From positions 1,134,289 to 1,198,288 of the forward strand of contig BDSI01000002.1 in the NCBI GenBank assembly GCA_003117195.1: a stretch of 64,000 bases of DNA, written 5' to 3'. Both the position numbers and the translations under genes were made by a program. Shown in pieces: positions 61,002-64,000 of the stretch. The notes under the pieces are model-generated. The model made no database searches and was not told the origin of the DNA. It saw nothing but the letters and a program-made list of their open reading frames with translations. How positions within the stretch are numbered: the stretch's first letter is position 1; each line of letters opens with the position of its first letter. The stretch comes from Eudorina sp. 2006-703-Eu-15. Lineage: Eukaryota > Chlorophyta > Chlorophyceae > Chlamydomonadales > Volvocaceae.

Positions 61002-63465
61002 CTACTTGAACTTCTCCGCGAGCCTGGAGTGGATCCAAGGCATCGGATATGTCTCATTCTTTATGACCTCGTGGTGCACGTACCAGTGCACACGGGGGGT
61101 CCATGTGCCTGGCTTCCCGGCATCACCGGCGTGCACGGTGTTGCCGTGCAGGAAGACCAGCTGCCCCGGCTGCATCCGCATCCGGAAGATGCTATGGCGT
61201 GGGATTTTCAAGGCAATGCCCTCGACTCTGTCGTCGGGTAACCCATCCTCCTCGTCCCCATCCTCCCCCTCCTCCTCCTCCCCCACCCCATCCTCCTCCC
61301 CGCCCTCGCCCTCAGCGACCTCCTCCTGCTCTCCCTCCTCCGTGCCTTTCTCCTCTCCGTCTGCGATGCCGCCCCCCTCATTGACTCCTTCCGGGCTGCC
61401 CTCGTGCCTGAAGCCTGCCTTGGTGGCAGCGCCCCCTCGGCCACCCGCACCCGCGGCCTTCTCCTTGGCGACCAGGTTGTCCCAGGTCATGACGCTGTGG
61501 TGGCTGCCGCTGGCGAGTAAAAGGCCGGTATCCTCCTCAAGTGGCGCAATGGCCACAAAGGAGTGTTCGGCCCCTGGCTTGGTGTCGCAGTGCAGCTCTT
61601 GCGTGCGCGCGAGCCTCCTCCCTGGCTTGCATCCGATCACCACACACTTCTGCACCTGGACACCCGCGCTAATGCTGGGCAGGATGTTGCTGATTGCACC
61701 TTCTGCGTGCTGCGTGAAGCGGAGCAGCGGTGGTGGGGCGTCATCCAGCACTGGCACCATCCGGCGCTGCCCCTGTTGGAAGCTCATAAGGGGCGCGCCG
61801 TCCGTCGTACGCCGAACCCGCCCATTTGCCCACTTCCTGGACCTCCAGAAGATGGGCAAGGACGGCCCCTTCTCCAGCAGAAGGACGCCAGCATCGTGCG
61901 CGTCCCGTGCCAGCACCGCCAGGTCGTCAAGCTCCAGGGTTGCCACACCATGCAGGCGCAGCCCCTGAAGCAAATGAGCCGGCTCACAGAGGAAGTCGGT
62001 CGCATCCACCTCAGGCAGGTTGTCCGGGTCCGGTGACGTCGACCGATGCCGGCCACCAGCAGTCTGGGTGGGAGGCCTACCACGCAGTCGGGACCGGTTC
62101 CGGCTTGGCATGCAGCAGCCCTGCATGCACACGTGCAAGCGCAATAGACAAGCCGGAAGAAAGGTTTGCTGTTGTCATGAGAAGGCACGACGAAGGCACA
62201 AAATGCACAGAAGGCACGACGAAGGCACAAAATGCACAGAAGGCACGACGAAGGCACAAAATGCGAGCATAGTATACAAGTGGGAACAATGGTTTACGGC
62301 TGTCATGAGAAGGCACAACAACGGCACGACAAGGGCACGTTGCTTACCACGGCCTGCTGTCCGGACCGCAGCGCTGATTTCGTGCGTTCAGAACGGCGCA
62401 GCAGTGGTCCGTCCGGCGCGGCAGCACCTTCTACCCCAGAGCCACCCGCAGCAGTAGGTACCTCCGCGACGGAGCCCGGCGTCGTGCCATCACCGGCCTC
62501 TTGACCATCTTCCGGGGGGTCATCGTCCGCTGCAGTTGCCTCCTCGATGGAGCCCGGCGACCTGTCACCGGCGTCCTCTTGACCATCTTCCGGGGGGTCA
62601 TCGTCCGCTGCAGTTGCCTCCGCGACGGAGTCCGGCGTCGTGTCATCACCGTCCTCTTGACCAAATCCCGGGGGGCCCCGTCCGCGGCAGCAGACGCCTG
62701 GAGGCCAACAGGGCAAGCAGTCATCATTGGCACGCCCATACCAGATTATGTACATGCGATGGCCTTCCCTGATCACGTGCAAGGCCCGATTGCACATCAA
62801 CCAACCTGGAAGCCACCAGCTGCCGTCGCTTCATTGGATGTCTCGGTTGTGTCGGCTCCGGCTGGCATGCCTGGCTGGGCAGAGCTGCCGGTGGAGTGTG
62901 CAAAGCCAAAGGTGGACGCCCGGCCTGTGCTTGCGGCTGGCGCAAGTCGTGCACGCTTCCCGGAGCCTGCCACGTTTGGGGGGGCGCATGGCGGCCTTCT
63001 GGTCCGAGCCAATTCCTTGGCCTGAGCCAGCTCCTTGGCCCGAGCCAGCTCCCTGGCCTGAGCCAGCTCCCTGGCCTGTGCCAGCACCTTGTCCCGATTC
63101 CTCTGGATCGTATCTGCTTCACTGCGCAGACTGAATTGTACCTCGCGGGCGAACTCGTTCATACTCAGCAGCTCCTCCAAGTCAGCGCTGTCCCGCACAA
63201 GGCGCGCCTGGAGCCGGGCCCAACACAGCAACAACTAGGAGTTAACAACCCTCCGATGCCTGTGTCCGCTGAGGCACTGCTAGCGGGAAGCCCATCCTGG
63301 CCCAACCAAGCTCACCGCGTCGCCGAAACATTCCAACGCTCTGTGGCGAAAGTCCCGCGCATCCACGCAGCCCGACGGGGGGGCCGTTCCCGGTGAGGTG
63401 CCGCACGTGGAAGTGCCGGCACTGCCCGCGTCGGCCGCCACCTGCTCCCTGGCGCCACCCGCCGC
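61002..63465 (-). CDS. 2-oxoglutarate/Fe(II) oxygenase-like protein, 5' end uncertain
   Basis: Minus-strand exons: 63465-63316 (AAGGAREQVAADAG...), 63207 to about 62817 or 62806 (coiled coil with repeated LAQARE/LARAKE), 62697-62348 (acidic repeats, ends RRSERTKSALRSGQQAV) and 62120-61002 (oxygenase domain, TAG). In the last exon, HCD at 61591-61583 (TQELHCDTKPGAEHSF), the distal His codon at 61133-61131 (GNTVHAGDAG) and Arg at 61094-61092 (PRVHWYV) fit the HxD...H...R set of the double-stranded beta-helix 2OG oxygenases; GLLLASGSHHSV resembles phytanoyl-hydroxylase-like members. An acidic Glu/Gly insert separates the halves. Substrate is unknown. The second-to-third exon phase fits only if the weaker donor at 62816 is used. 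Earlier exons may lie in or beyond the satellite at 63521-64000. Confidence 0.6.
62181..62266. repeat. 29-bp tandem repeat, 3 copies
   Basis: Three units of GAAGGCACGACGAAGGCACA plus AAATGCACA in the intron before the oxygenase exon, with a looser copy near 62308. Confidence 0.92.
62470..62690 (-). repeat. In-frame ~70-bp coding repeat, 3 units
   Basis: Within exon 62697-62348, about three units encode EATAADDDPPEDGQE and variants (the last decayed). The alternate frame on the same strand is also open and gives a basic RRQLQRTMTPRKMVKR repeat. Confidence 0.8.
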
Positions 63466-63520
63466 CTGCAACCAAGCAGGGGGCGGGAGGAGTGGGGAGT
63501 GGGGGGGAGTGGGGAGGGGC

Positions 63521-64000
63521 GGGGAGGTGTGGCACGCCAGGCGGGAATGGAGCGTCGCACGCCCCACCTGCGCTGGACCTGCATCACCCACTGTGACCGC
63601 AGAGATCGCCGGGACCGCACGTGCATTGGCCTGACGGTCCAGGTCCTGCAGGAGCAAAGGACGCGAGCAGGTGGGGAGGTGTGGCACGCCAGGCGGGAAT
63701 GGAGCGTCGCACGCCCCACCTGCGCTGGACCTGCGTCACCCACTGTGACCGCAGAGATCGCCGGGACCGCACGTGCATTGGCCTGACGGTCCAGGTCCTG
63801 CAGGAGCAAAGGACGCGAGCAGGTGGGGAGGTGTGGCACGCCAGGCGGGAATGGAGCGTCGCACGCCCCACCTGCGCTGGACCTGCGTCACCCACTGTGA
63901 CCGCAGAGATCGCCGGGACCGCACGTGCATTGGCCTGACGGTCCAGGTCCTGCAGGAGCAAAGGACGCGAGCAGGTGGGGAGGTGTGGCACGCCAGGCGG
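63521..64000. repeat. 152-bp tandem satellite, more than 3 copies, open at window end
   Basis: Units start with GGGGAGGTGTGGCACGCCAG at 63521, 63673, 63825 and 63977, an exact 152-base period, with only one or two base changes seen (CTGCATCACC versus CTGCGTCACC). On the minus strand each unit contains a TGCAG acceptor-like site followed by an open frame DLDRQANARAVPAISAVTVG, so each unit may carry a copy of an exon of the oxygenase-like gene. Confidence 0.95.

Noticed and set aside
63521..64000. CRISPR array
   Set aside because: The units are a continuous 152-bp satellite without distinct spacers, in eukaryotic DNA.

Overview
The window looks like nuclear DNA of a GC-rich chlorophyte, most likely a volvocine green alga (Chlamydomonas, Gonium or Volvox type). 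The reasons are dense GT-AG introns, coding exons interrupted by long runs of Ala, Gly, Gln and His, abundant CTG, GGT and other satellites, and plant/animal-type regulatory genes. This assignment is inference; no organelle, rRNA or bacterial feature was seen. Gene models were built by eye from splice sites, reading-frame phase and conserved motifs.

Layout. (1) 1-3596, plus: 3' part of a BRAP2-like ubiquitin ligase gene. (2) 6885-10707, plus: a PP2C-type Ser/Thr phosphatase. (3) 17461-19443, plus: a two-exon gene of unknown function. (4) 24043-35834, minus: a 14-exon SUZ12/EMF2/VRN2-type Polycomb gene of about 1711 codons, with a C2H2 finger and VEFS box; two of its introns carry copies of a ~260-bp repeat and one holds a retroelement fragment. 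(5) 37832-49693, plus: a 12-exon gene encoding about 2565 residues with helical-repeat/armadillo-like regions, a TIR domain that keeps the catalytic glutamate, and a long coiled-coil and low-complexity tail. Genes 4 and 5 are head to head across a 2-kb AT-richer spacer. (6) 53986-60243: a disturbed region with a 329-bp direct repeat 3.1 kb apart, remnant minus-strand exons, and an unknown minus-strand gene needing two single-base corrections. (7) 60574-64000: a minus-strand gene ending in a 2-oxoglutarate/Fe(II) oxygenase-like domain, a partial tandem copy of its 3' end, and a 152-bp satellite running off the window.

The genes do not form a pathway. Two are chromatin or signalling regulators of note (SUZ12-like, TIR-like). 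Gene-free blocks at 3.6-6.9, 10.7-17.5, 19.4-24.0 and 49.7-54.0 kb hold satellites and long chance ORFs. Two short words recur across the window: GACCC(AC/GT)GGGTC, at 11 exact sites plus a degenerate tandem array, and GCCGTAC/GTACGGC, about 60 sites by eye.
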